Notes under the pieces: model-generated
The model's input: the letters and a program-made list of their open reading frames with translations, nothing else
The model's database searches: none
What the model was told of the DNA's origin: nothing
Assembly: GCA_905250025.1 (NCBI GenBank)
Contig: CAJNOJ010000171.1
Span: 62,001-126,000, forward strand
Direction of reading: 5' to 3'
From: Adineta ricciae
Taxonomy: Eukaryota; Rotifera; Eurotatoria; Adinetida; Adinetidae
Length of the DNA: 64,000 nucleotides
Position numbers and translations under genes: made by a program
Shown here: positions 47,600 to 58,397 of the stretch, piece after piece
Layout: each line of letters starts with the position of its first letter
Position numbering within the stretch: position 1 is the stretch's first letter

Positions 47600-47890
47600 G
47601 AGATAAAATGGTGATGTTGAAATGATACTGACGATTCGTACGGTGAATCTCATGATAATGTTGACTATCCGATGGCTGAACTCGCCGACGGTAGCGAATA
47701 TGATGCAATGTTAAACAACCGAAGAGAAGCATCAACAATGATGGACATAAGGAATACCAAACCCCATTGCTAATTTTGTTGTTTTTATCGTACTCAGTTG
47801 ACGCAGACGGATGGTGGGCGAACTGTGTAAGTATCGATCAACACAGGTGCAGACAATTAGCAGCTACGCGGATGACATAAAATGCAAAAC
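47600..47890 (-). pseudogene. 7TM receptor fragment, frameshifted
   Basis: Reading leftward, one frame gives CVDRYLHSSPTIRLRQLS, the end of TM3 with DRY and a basic loop, like the receptor at the window start. Another frame then gives YSLCPSLLMLLFGCLTLHHI (TM5-like) and RRRVQPSDSQ. TM4 and surrounding loops are missing, the frame changes, and no start or end is present. A decayed piece of the DRYL(C/H)SS receptor subfamily. Confidence 0.65.
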
Positions 47891-48570
47891 ACTCGACAGA
47901 TACCTTGATTATGATCAGCTAAAAAAGTATATTGAACATGGTTGATTTCCGAGACTTGGTCGAGTAAAAACATAAAGATTGCATACGAGACGAAGACGAG
48001 AATAAAAATGTAAGGCGGTCCATGATGTTTTGGAATAGTTTAAAGAAGTAGATAACTAATAATACCCTTTATCGAAACAAATGATTATACAACACTGTCA
48101 CATCTTTGTTCGTTATTAGTAAGAAAAATAATGTAAGAGTGTGGCTCAAAAAGTTTCTCATTTGCTTCATTGCTCCGTTAGTTTTTACAGTACATAGAGC
48201 GAATGAATCGACAGATAAAACCCAAGGAACATCAACTTAATGATCTTGAGAAACTATATTCGTCGACTTTCCATTCAAGACGCTCCACATACCATCTCTT
48301 ATATATATATGCTTGTCGAACGTAGTACAAGAGTCACTTGAAGAGTAAGTTCATTTATTTCTTAGTAAAAATCAGTATTAATCATTGTGAACGACTGCGA
48401 ATATCGCTAATGCCAACAGATGAAAAACAACGCCACATCTTAATGTATATAAAGAGCAACATATCAAACAGTTCGTTTCCAGTTTACATTTGGATTATTT
48501 TGTGGATATTGACAAATGCCCATGAAGACTATTTTCAAGTTTATGTCTTGTGTTCATTGTCACACAAATA
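47891..48570. other. No gene recognised
   Basis: Further receptor remnants may extend into the left end. A 77-codon frame at 48338-48571 includes part of the repeated block and is probably not a gene. Confidence 0.4.
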
Positions 48571-48725
48571 GCACAAGGTGCAGTTGTTTTCGATTCGAAT
48601 GTAGAAGATGATTTGGATTGACGAGCAGATAGACTTTTACATTTATTGAGCAATCGTGATGAAGGAATTGAATCAGAAAAACGAGGTCAACTTGGTGACT
48701 CAGGTATCTATACATGTGGATGAAA
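48571..48725 (+). repeat. Direct repeat, copy 2 (partner at 39118-39265)
   Basis: Matches copy 1 with scattered substitutions (CACAAGGTGCAGTTGTTTTC) plus about 20 extra bases after GAAAAACGAGG. The same in-frame TGA occurs in both, so the repeat arose from a non-coding or already broken source. Confidence 0.7.
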
Positions 48726-49051
48726 ATACTGAAGTTTTTCTTGGGTATAGTCACCCTCAAGAAACTAAATAAACATTTCATGAAACTCTAATTATTTTTT
48801 ATTTCTTCAAATAAATAAAGCGTTCTCGAAAATCGAACATATATTCTTACGGGTATGAAAATACCTCGTCCATATTGGGCCAAATTAATATCGGAAAGTT
48901 TTCGATAATAATTAAATCAAATAATAAAGGATACACAATTGCGTTTTACAAGAGAAATACTTTTGTCCATTACAATATGAATGTGTTCTGATATACTTTG
49001 ATTGGTGTCTGAATCGACAATTGAAAATGTAAATGTAAAAATAAGTGTTAT

Positions 49052-50066
49052 CTGTCGCGATTGGACAACATCAACAAAATGTTGTACTCGTTGATCACTT
49101 ATGCGATTTCCTGAGAGGAACAGTTTTTGCAATGTCTAAGAAAGCTCCATACATATTAAACATTGTGCGTAGACAGAAATGATCTTACTAGAGCTTTTCT
49201 TATTGCTTTAGCGAGATATTGCGACCCTTCATTACCAACTCGATTTTTTGAGAAAAATAATTCTGTTAGCGTCTACACAAAATAGTTTACAACACTAGAA
49301 TTGTACAGAATTCTGAAAAAAACTGCTGTACTTGATTGCGATGTAAAGCATCAGCAAGATGATGTGCGCTTTGATCCCCAATTTGATTTTCCATTAAACA
49401 TATATAAGTGAGTGTCTATATGACATTATGGAAATTATCGTCTATTATTTCCAAGATCTTTTACTCGATTTTTTCGTAAGGCATTTGCAATATGATGAAC
49501 TCCTCGATCATTAATTTCACATTCCGGTAGAGCAAGACTGGTAAGTCCCTTTAAAAAACAAATTCTTGTTTATGAGATGTGAAGAGAAGTTTTACCAGAT
49601 TTTTCCCTTAGGTCATCAGTCGAATTTCGTGTATCTTCAATACCTATTCTACATTTTCGCATCAGAAGTATAGTTAATGTCTATGAAATAAACAAAGTAA
49701 ATAGTGAAATCGATGAAAACATGAAGTACTCGTACTTTGTTCTCGCGAAGTGCATCACCGAGACGATTATATGAAAGTACAAGTTCGATAAGCGTCTGAA
49801 TCGAATTCACATTGTAAAAACTAAAAATCGAGCTAACGGAAACCTCAATCGATTCCTTCGTAAACCATCACTCAAATATCGCATTCCTTGTTCATGGATT
49901 TGAATATATGAGAGATCTAATTCAATTAGAGTCTAAAGAAAGGACTGTCAACATACTAATCGAACATATAGAAATTATATACTTGATTTACGGACAGAGC
50001 AAATGCAAGATGTTTCATTTCTTCATCTCTGATATTATTCGATCCAATATCCAATGTTGTTATTGT
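49052..50066 (-). pseudogene. Ribonuclease-inhibitor-type LRR gene remnant, eight one-repeat exons
   Basis: Eight exons follow each other: 50066-49983, 49932-49849, 49795-49736, 49680-49596, 49548-49465, 49415-49332, 49272-49189 and 49135-49052. Six are exactly 84 nt, phase 0, and encode one 28-residue leucine-rich repeat of the NLR/ribonuclease-inhibitor type (pattern T-L-x-x-L-x-L-x-x-N-x-I-x-D-x-G-x-x-x-L-A-x-A-L). Damage is clear: exon 2 has lost its GT donor (TTGAGG), exon 3 lacks 24 nt, exon 4 is 85 nt and diverged, and exon 8 is followed by AT instead of GT. I see no NACHT domain upstream nor an end downstream. This is a truncated, decaying LRR gene of intracellular NLR-like origin; the parent domain is inference. 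Confidence 0.75.
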
Positions 50067-50901
50067 CTAGAACAAAGAATCTATAAAGATAAAATACATA
50101 TGAAATCGAGAAAAATACAATATTTTGATTTTCTATGTAACAAAAACTGAATGATATCTGTTCGAAGGGAGAAAATGGAAGTCAACACAGATATTTAAAT
50201 CGTTTCAGTCTTACGTGATATCGATAGACAAAATCGATCGGTATTGTATGCGGAGAGATAAATCACGTTTTTCCGCCATTGAAAACAACTGTCATATGGA
50301 GTGGGGAGTTTTATAACGTCCTCTTATGAAGGGCGTTTCCTCTTGTAAAAATATCCTTTATTCGAGAGAAAAACAGAAAAAAAAGCACATGGTGTTTGCT
50401 TCACATATATCTCGGGTATGAGAACGTGCAAAACCTTGTATGTATATGACATATCGTATCGAAGGATCACATGTTGTACATTCGTATTAAAAAGATATGT
50501 TTATTTCGAAGATGATTGAAAACATCCATAAAATTTCAGTGTGTACACCTTTCTCGTCGATTCATTGTTTCTTTTTGCGACCGAACAGGTATTTCTGAAG
50601 ATAGAATGAAAAGAAATATAGGATACGAATATCTTCTGACGTCACAAGAAAAGAAGAGAACGATCGATAAACACATGTACGCGAAATGTTTATATATTCA
50701 TTTGATAAAACGCAATAACAATTTTGTTTTATACACATCATTGAGGGTATCAACAAGTGCAAATTACGAAGAGTACGATTTATTACAATACGAGTATACT
50801 TTTGTACAGATGATGATGATGATGATGCATTTCGGATTAGAAAAACTTCTATTTGTTATAGATTGAAAGACAACGCGATTACAATTCTTATTTTATTTGA
50901 A
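50067..50901. other. No gene recognised; start of the synthase gene not found here
   Basis: I searched this stretch for the missing first membrane helices of the phosphatidylserine synthase and found none. The frame just before its ATG is open to 50863. A 116-codon frame at 50516-50866 has no family features; it ends in a (GAT)n run near 50811-50825. Confidence 0.45.
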
Positions 50902-51858
50902 ATGGAATCAATTAATCCTAATTGGAGTATCCGATTACAAGTTATTCTCTGGAGAATTGTTTTAGGAATATCAGTGTCGTATCAAATATTTCTAATATAT
51001 TTCTTTACGAAAAGCAAAGCCGAAGCGAGGAATTTAAAATATATCAGTTCATCTTTAGGAATTCCTCTACCTGAACGTTCCTATGCAGAGAATTGTTCAT
51101 TAAGATGGAGTATTCTGAAAAATCAACTCGATGGTTTTGTTCTTTCTCATATACTCGGTTCATATATCAAAGCTTTGTTATTTCGCGATTATTGGATATG
51201 GTGGATCTTGTCAATCATGTTCGAAATCTTCGAATATTCTTTGCAACATCAATTACCGAATTTTGCTGAATGTTGGTGGGATCATTGGATATTGGATGTG
51301 GCATTTTGTAATGCTCTGGGGATTTATTTTGGAATGAAAACTTGTCAATACTTTCAACTTGAACAATTTCATTGGAAGGAAGTCAAACAAACTTGTCATG
51401 AAGAAACAAATCAAGATTTTCTGTCGAATCTATTCAATTGGTCACCAGGAAGAACGTTTCCACATTATCTCGGCTTGTTGTTTATCATTTGGTCAACTCT
51501 TCAATGCGAATTGAATGTTTTTTATTTGAAATATTTGTTATGGATTCCTCCTGAACATTATTTAGTTTCATTGAGATTACTGGTGTTTTCGTTGGTGTGT
51601 TCACCTGCTCTGCGAGAAATTTATCATTATTATATTGACCCTGAACATAATAAATTAGGTGCGCATACATTTTTTATGGTATCGAATATTTGGACAGAGA
51701 GTTTGATTTGTTTGAAGTTTTCCAATCGAGAATTTCCAAATCCTGTACCTCCTCATATCAAACTCTTTTGGAGTATGTTTTTATCGATATTAGTCATCTA
51801 TCCGATAATGGAATATAATTTAATCAAGAGAATCAATTCGAAACGACGATTGGATTAA
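50902..51858 (+). CDS. Phosphatidylserine synthase, N-terminally short (318 aa)
   Basis: Member of the PTDSS1/PTDSS2 base-exchange enzymes of the ER membrane, which swap the head group of phosphatidylcholine or -ethanolamine for serine. The core is intact: IPLPERSYAENC, LDGFVLSHILGSYIKALLFRDYW, then EIFEYSLQHQLPNFAECWWDHWILD (given here as one conserved block, about residues 108-135) and GIYFGMKTC. Later parts also fit (LNVFYLKYLLWIPPEHYLV, LREIYHYYIDPEHNKLG). About 90-100 N-terminal residues, including the first two helices, and the variable tail of vertebrate forms are missing. Either upstream exons lie unrecognised or this is a shortened or dying paralogue. There is no intron. Type 1 or 2 cannot be decided by eye. 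Confidence 0.85.
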   Translation: MESINPNWSIRLQVILWRIVLGISVSYQIFLIYFFTKSKAEARNLKYISSSLGIPLPERSYAENCSLRWSILKNQLDGFVLSHILGSYIKALLFRDYWIWWILSIMFEIFEYSLQHQLPNFAECWWDHWILDVAFCNALGIYFGMKTCQYFQLEQFHWKEVKQTCHEETNQDFLSNLFNWSPGRTFPHYLGLLFIIWSTLQCELNVFYLKYLLWIPPEHYLVSLRLLVFSLVCSPALREIYHYYIDPEHNKLGAHTFFMVSNIWTESLICLKFSNREFPNPVPPHIKLFWSMFLSILVIYPIMEYNLIKRINSKRRLD

Positions 51859-53040
51859 ATTTGATTTTTACTTTCAAAGATTCCAACGATATATTTTGGT
51901 AACAAACCGTGTTTTTTTGTTGATTTTCAGTACTAGGTAAACAGTACTTATACAAATTCGAGCAAAGTTACCATTTGATTCGATGTGTCTAATGAATTTT
52001 CAAGTTAAATAAGGAAAATTACATCGGTTCTAAAAATTTTTGTCGAGGAAAAGAGAGACAATAATTGATTATTTTCAAATATGTTCGCAATTAGAGCTTC
52101 AATGTCGAAAATGAATGCGAAGAAAAGTTTGTTAATCTCAAAAAACTGATAGTCATATTAAACTCCTAGTCGTTAATAATCGTTTGATCATAATTGAGCA
52201 AAAACATGTAACATGTCCAGCAGAAATGGAAGAACCAGTACGCAATTGGGTATCAGTGTTCAAAAAGCTGATCGAAATAGATCTTTATCATATCAGTATT
52301 GTGTAGATTCATCGATATATTGACTTTTAGAATAAGGAACAAATGTATTAATAATTCTGATGATATAAAATGCAAACCAAGCAAGTAATGATGCCACCAT
52401 ACAAACAACAATTGTATTGTTACGTGAAGATACAGATCTTTTTTTAATTTTCCTATTCTACATACTTATCTGTCTTTGTAATTATGTCGTTCTTCTTCAT
52501 TTTATTTCGAACTATTTTCAAAGAAACAGAGCACAACCGAATTTTCTTTTCGATGCTCTGACGATTAAGTATTGCACCGGGTATGAAAATAGTTTCAATA
52601 TAAGATATACTTTCACCATATTTCCGTGCAAAGTTGTATTTTGACGCACTTTCTCTCTTTCGTTTTAATTGTCTGAAGAAGTATTATTTTCGGCCTTGAA
52701 AATGATCATATTTTGTAGATCGGAAATACTTGTGCGAGTATTGCAATCAAAGCATGGTTTTTACTCATTACTATTGAAAGAAAAAGAAAAGTACTAAAAT
52801 TCATCATAATTCGATGTGTTGATCGGCTACAACAAAGGATTCGTCGCATAAGATTCAAATTCAACGTTGTTTCTCCTGGATCTACATTATTCTGCTAGAA
52901 TAGAAGCTCTACAACGGAGTTATCCATCTGTTCAACTACTTCGTTTCAACAATCGACATTTGTCCAAATTGATTCGACTTTTCATTAGGTAAGAAAAAGT
53001 TCATTCCTATTCATATTGATTATTTGGCGAATATAGAATT
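51859..53040. other. Spacer, possibly with decayed coding pieces
   Basis: No confident gene. Short stretches near 52860-53000 read like protein but break quickly; they may be the far left end of the decayed locus that follows. Confidence 0.4.
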
Positions 53041-55540
53041 AATATCTTATCTTTTAGATATGCTCAAGGTCTTCGTTTTCTATGTCAAATAAGTCAAAAA
53101 TAGTGTCAATACTCAAATTGATGTCGCTCTCAATGGTTATGATCTTTCTTCTGAAGCTTATACAAAGTCCGAATTAAAGTCTCACGATTCCACGTCGAGT
53201 ATAATTAAGGCTGCTGGGGGACACTTGTACGCTTTTTCAATGATTTGGCCATCAGTGCACTCGACACCAATGCTGCGATTTATTTCTCTTCTATCGATGC
53301 AGCTCAGCTCACCTTGTCCATAGCCATATATCGGAATCCTGCCTATATCTGCTATTGTTGGGCAACAACAGTGTGTGAGACAATATGTTAAGTTTTACAT
53401 AAATCCAAATGCAATTTTGACCAAGAGAATGTTTCTACGATTCGTCGTGTCTCGAACTCTTCGTTTCGAATATTTCAAATTTCACGCCATTAGATGCAAC
53501 TCTTGAGAGTCAATATCTGCGTAATGCTACCATCTCTGATATAGTTAATATGACTATGGTGGAAAAACTCTCGTTCAGCTATTCTTTCGAGGCGTATCAT
53601 GTTCAACGTGCATCTCACTTTTGTGTATATTCGTATAAAAGTCGAAACTCCTTTCTAACCGTTGTTACAGCGATTATCGGCTTCGTTAGTGGTCTGAATA
53701 CTGGACTGCGTCTCATTATTCCACTTGTTATGGATTTTTTAATGAAATTTGGGAGAAAATGACGATCTTCTTCTGCTGCCAACCCCATCATTAGATAATC
53801 CATAACGATTCCTGGTTTTTCAGCTTTGACCTTCAAACAAAAATTGTTGGATTTATTGAAGAAAATCAAAGAAATCAATTTATTCGATTCGGATTTGAAT
53901 AATCGGTTATTCCATCAGATCTATTCGAGTGATTTTGTCAATTGGGATTTTATCCAACCACTACTTACATTCGATCACGTTAATACAAACACACACGATT
54001 TCATGACAATGAGTGCAATTTACTTTACACATATCAGCGTACTTTGTGAGTTTATTATAGGATCCATTCAAACTACTTATATCAGTTTTTTACAATATGA
54101 TTTCATCTCCTTCATGTACGTTCTCAGTCCAGTTGCGTTCAAAACACAGATTGATAGTTCGATAATGGCCACCACTATCACTGTTAAATTGTATCTCAAT
54201 CATACATTCTCAGATATCCTTCAACTCTTTTCTAAATCATATGGCATTTCAACCATCAGTACATTTTGCAGGACGAATGTCACTGTCGATGGAAGGATTG
54301 TAATCGAAGCTGATCGTTTCTACAATTGTTCATGTATTACAAATCCAGACACATGCTCTACTAATGCTGCCTTTTACAACTACACTATATCAAACAATTC
54401 GTTAAAGCTATTGCATGAAATCATGGGAATTCGATTGACGTTTTCACCATCTCGATCAACATTACTGTCAAATTTAGCTTGTTGGTATTCAGAAGAACGT
54501 TACGATCAGGTGAACAACACTTTTCATTTCAATTCTCAAATCTTTTTTTCTATACTTTAGTTAATTTCATTCTAGAAAGGTAGAGCCTATTTTTTTAATC
54601 TTACTCCATCTCATCTAAATTCAAGTGCTGCATGATGTTTCGTTCAAGACAAACGATACTTTGATGAGTATATCGTTATTATCACATATTTAATGGGTAT
54701 CTACAGTGGATTGAGCGTTGCTCTGCGTTTATTGACATCCGTTCTTTACTATATCATTTATTGGCTTGTAGGATACATTTAAGGTCATGTTGATGTTTAT
54801 GGTTTGATACGTGACATTCATCGAATCAAATCAACTCCGCTGACGATTTCCACCGAGCGACGCGACTGTATATAATCATTTGGGTATCTGTTTTTTTTTC
54901 TATTCTTTTTCTGTAAGACATTTTAACCGATGAGACCAATAGGTAATAGAAGTTCGTTGGCCAACTGAAACAATAGTTCAGCAACTCTTTGATGATTATA
55001 GCACATCCCTTCGATGTCCGTGTACGGAAGATCCGTTCCAACTAGAATCGTTTGTCAATTTGAGTGTTCGATTGCATGAAATCTATTCGAATCCATTCAT
55101 TGAAGGTACCTGGATTACGAGTATATTTGACGATGGTAATTGGTCAGATGTGCCAGAAAATCAATTTCGTATTCGTGGGTAAAAATCTATTTTGTTGTTC
55201 AACCATCTCTCTGTGACATAGCTGCTGATAGTGTAAAAAATTGGAATCAGGATATTTTCGTTTCGTTGTTAAACTTTGGTCGTGGAGGAATTCAGACAAA
55301 TTAATTGATCAATATTTTCTTTTCGAACTGGATTTATCTGCCGCAAAACTACAAAAGCCTAACTAATTACATTTTCTCAGCTACTCCGGTGTCTCATGGG
55401 CTCGATTGCTTCGCTTCTTTCGCTGTATTTATCTTGATTGTTCCTAAAAAAACCTTTACAGTTGATAGTTGTATTTCATCATGCCATTGCAGCACGTCGT
55501 TATCAACGAAAATGAATGAGTGGGGATGCGTCAAGGGAAT
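53041..55540 (+). pseudogene. Decayed three-unit cysteine-rich ectodomain gene
   Basis: Pieces match the gene at 41074-45969 in order. Unit 1: a degraded middle near 53220-53390 (AYICYCWATTVC) and the end at 53470-53762 (FTPLDATLESQY, helix GFVSGLNTGLRLI). Linker and unit 2: 53826-54560, where the first helix and the CPC box are deleted between INLFDSDLNNR and IYSSDFVNW, but NCSCITNPDTC and SNLACWYSEE remain; its last part, near 54600-54780, has stops. Unit 3: 54950-55180 (LRCPCTEDPF, HEIYSNPFIEGTW) and 55200-55540, broken by stops. Many stops and deletions make this a clear pseudogene that shares the three-unit design. Confidence 0.75.
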
Positions 55541-55779
55541 AGAGAGAATCCCTGGGGAGAAATTTCTTAGAAAAAGAGTAAAGCGTGATCGATATATAAA
55601 CACGTCTTTCGAAGAGTATCACTTCATATCTATACAAAATGCTGCGTGTTATGTTCGTATCTTTGGTATTATTTGCACTTTTACCAATGTTTTCAACTTA
55701 TTTTTTGGAATACGATAGTAGTGATCCGTATAATTGTCGTGCAGTAGAAAATTTTGAATGTAGATGTTGGGAACATTCG

Positions 55780-55787
55780 GTTCAGTG
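55780..55787 (+). repeat. Target site duplication, left copy
   Basis: GTTCAGTG directly before the transposon end; identical to 58390-58397. Eight bases is the standard duplication length of hAT elements. Confidence 0.92.
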
Positions 55788-58389
55788 TAGAGTCCTGCAA
55801 ACCGGCCGGGTACCCGGAACCGAACCGAACCGGGATCTGGGTTCGGGTAAAATCTGTCGGGTCGGATCGGGTTCCGGGTATAATTAAAGAATTCGGTTCG
55901 GGTCCTGGGTACAACTGCTTACCCGGACCCGAACCGGGAACTAGTGACATCAATAAATTTGTAAGCCTATGATTTAGCACTATCACTGTGCAGAAAACAA
56001 AAGAAGAAGTCAAAATAGATCTGGTAATGATTTATCGATTTCTTATTCGTTGAAACATTTCATAAAGAAAAGAGTTGAACTTATTTTTGTTGTTTCAGAT
56101 AAAATCTGATTGTTTCGTTTAAAAAACTTTGGAATATGAGCAGCTGGAAAAAAGACAAAGAAAATATTCGAACTAAATTAGACAAAGGAATTTTTAAAAC
56201 ATGTCCAAAACCAAATACAGCAACAGTGACTTGGTGGAATAATTTCTTTCGAATTCAAGACGATAACGATCACATTCTACCATATGTGCAATGTATCAAA
56301 TGTTTATCAATTCTATCTTACGATGTAAATAAGACGGGTTCTAGCACTCATAAAGCACACGCTGAATCATGTTTTGGTGGTACCAATCCTAGTGGTAGTA
56401 AAAGTCAAGATATTATTACAATGATGAACAAACAAAAGCATGTACCATTTGAAACAAAACGTTTATTTGCTGATGCATGTGCTACATTTTGTTCTTATGA
56501 TTTACGTCCATATGAAATAGTTAATGGTAATGGTTTTGAATTACTTTGCCAAAGTCTATTAGACATTGCTTATAAAAGTTCTTCTCAAATCAAAGCAAAA
56601 GATCTTATATGTGATTCAACGACTGTATCACGACATGTGAAAAGTTTAGCTGAAGGCATGCGAAGCTAGAATAAATCGTCTCATTTTCATAAAATACCTT
56701 TCTGATATTTAGAACGTCGTGTAGAACTGATTGAAACATTATTAAGTGACTTAAACGTCGTAAAATTATTTGGAATTTCTACTGATTACTGGAAAAACAA
56801 ATTTACTTCTGACAGTTATTTAACCACTACTTTACATTATGATAAAGATGGCCACATGAAGAATATTGTTTTAAAAACAGTTTTATTTGATGAATCGAAA
56901 ACTGGTGGTAAGTATTGGATTTTATCCAAGCATATTTTATTTTTTACTCACGATTTTAGCAAATACGAAGAAGATGATTTGGAACATTTTAAAATCATTT
57001 GGCATAGATCCTGATTTATTTCACATTATATACGTTACTGATAACGGTTCGAATTTGATTTCTGCATTAAATGGAGAAGCTCACATACGTTGCGTTTGCC
57101 ATTGTGTTAATTTAGTTATTAAACAAGCTTTGGAAGAATGTTTAGCGATTAATTTATTAATATCGCAATGTCGTGATTTAGTATCACATTTTAAACGATG
57201 TGAACTTCAAAATAAATTACCATTAACATTAAAACAAGATATTTGCACCAGATGGAATTCTACCTATGATACTTTATGGTCAATTTGGCTGAGTTTTGAT
57301 GACGTTGAGCAAATACTAGATACTCGAAATGAAATGGCTCATTTGGAAAAGATTGACCGGTATTTGATCAAAGATATTACAGATTTACTTGGTATTTTCA
57401 AAATTGGAAGTGAAAAATTATCTGCTGATCATGTTCCTACTCTACATTCAGTTCTGCCTTGGTTTCACAAATTAAAAAAAACTTGTGAACCAAAAGATAC
57501 CGATCGATTACATATTCGTCAATTGAAACAGAAAATATTGGACAAATTAGATAATAAAATTTGGTTGACTGATATTCATTATATAGCAACTTTCCTTCAT
57601 CCGGAAACGAAATCCCTTTCGGTAATAATTAGAAGTTGAATACAATTCTACGTTAATTAATATTTTTTAGACATTATCACAATCAGACCGAAATGGTGTC
57701 ATTCAATCCGTTAGGAAAATAATGAAAACAATAGGGATTGTTGACGTATCAAATGATTTAACATTATTTCCTGATAGTGTTAAGAAAAAAAACCGAAATA
57801 AACGTGCTAAACGCGATGACATATCAGTTCATGACGTTTTGAAAGAATTCGTGTCGAATTCTACAGATGATGAAGATGATAATAAAGATTATGACGAAGT
57901 GGTGGAATATATGAAATTGAAGATCAATTATCCTGAAGGTGAAGGTATACTCGTATGGTGGAAGAAACACTCCGCTATTTTTCCACAACTATCACGCTTA
58001 GCACTTTCACTTCTTTCCATTCCGGCTTCATCAGCTGCTAGTGAGCGCGTGTTTAGTGAAACTGGTCGTATTCTAGAAGCACGACGACAACAACTACATC
58101 CTGAGTCACTCGATTCACTTGTTTTTTTACGTAATTTTAGATAATTTATCTTTCTCTTTGTTGTTAATGTATGAAACTATACACAGTATATCATTGGAAT
58201 GAAATAAAGATTTAGAAATGTTCTTATATTTTGAAAACTGTAAAAGGAGCCGGTTCGGGTCCGGGTGTTTCTATCCGGTCCCGGTTCGGGCGCGGGTGCC
58301 TTACTAGCCGGGTCGGTTCGGGTCTGGGCAGTAAAAAAAGGTGCCGGGTCGGTTGAGGGTGCAAAAAAGTGCACCCGTGCAGGACTCTA
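55788..58389 (+). mobile_element. Complete hAT DNA transposon (2602 bp)
   Basis: Bounded by a perfect 12-bp terminal inverted repeat (TAGAGTCCTGCA at 55788-55799; its inverse at 58378-58389) and identical 8-bp target duplications. The subterminal regions (55800-55945 and 58245-58365) are unusually G+C rich, packed with CGGGT/GGTTCGGGT motifs in both orientations, as expected for transposase-binding subterminal repeats. The transposase gene inside is open. Intact ends, intact duplication and an open gene together mark a recent insertion by an element that may still be active. Confidence 0.93.
56136..58144 (+). CDS. hAT transposase (616 aa, 4 exons)
   Basis: Exons 56136-56655, 56713-56907, 56960-57621 and 57671-58144 total 1851 nt. 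An N-terminal BED-type zinc finger is visible (WW..F at 33-38, C53-x2-C56, then H72, H75 and C79). The RNase-H-like catalytic core has aspartates in STDYW (D198) and VTDNGSN (D266) and a glutamate in SAASERVF (E584). A C-x-C-H motif (RCVCHCVNL) follows the second aspartate, as in hAT enzymes. The C-terminal dimerisation region (WWKKHSAIFPQLSRLALSLL to LVFLRN) is complete. The first intron would use a GC donor (G|GCATGC) with a normal AG; without it the frame stops at 56669. It cuts and pastes the element by double-strand breaks at the inverted repeats. No inactivating change seen. Confidence 0.92.
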
Positions 58390-58397
58390 GTTCAGTG
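58390..58397 (+). repeat. Target site duplication, right copy
   Basis: GTTCAGTG directly after the transposon end. The codons GTT CAG TG(T) continue the host frame. Confidence 0.92.
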
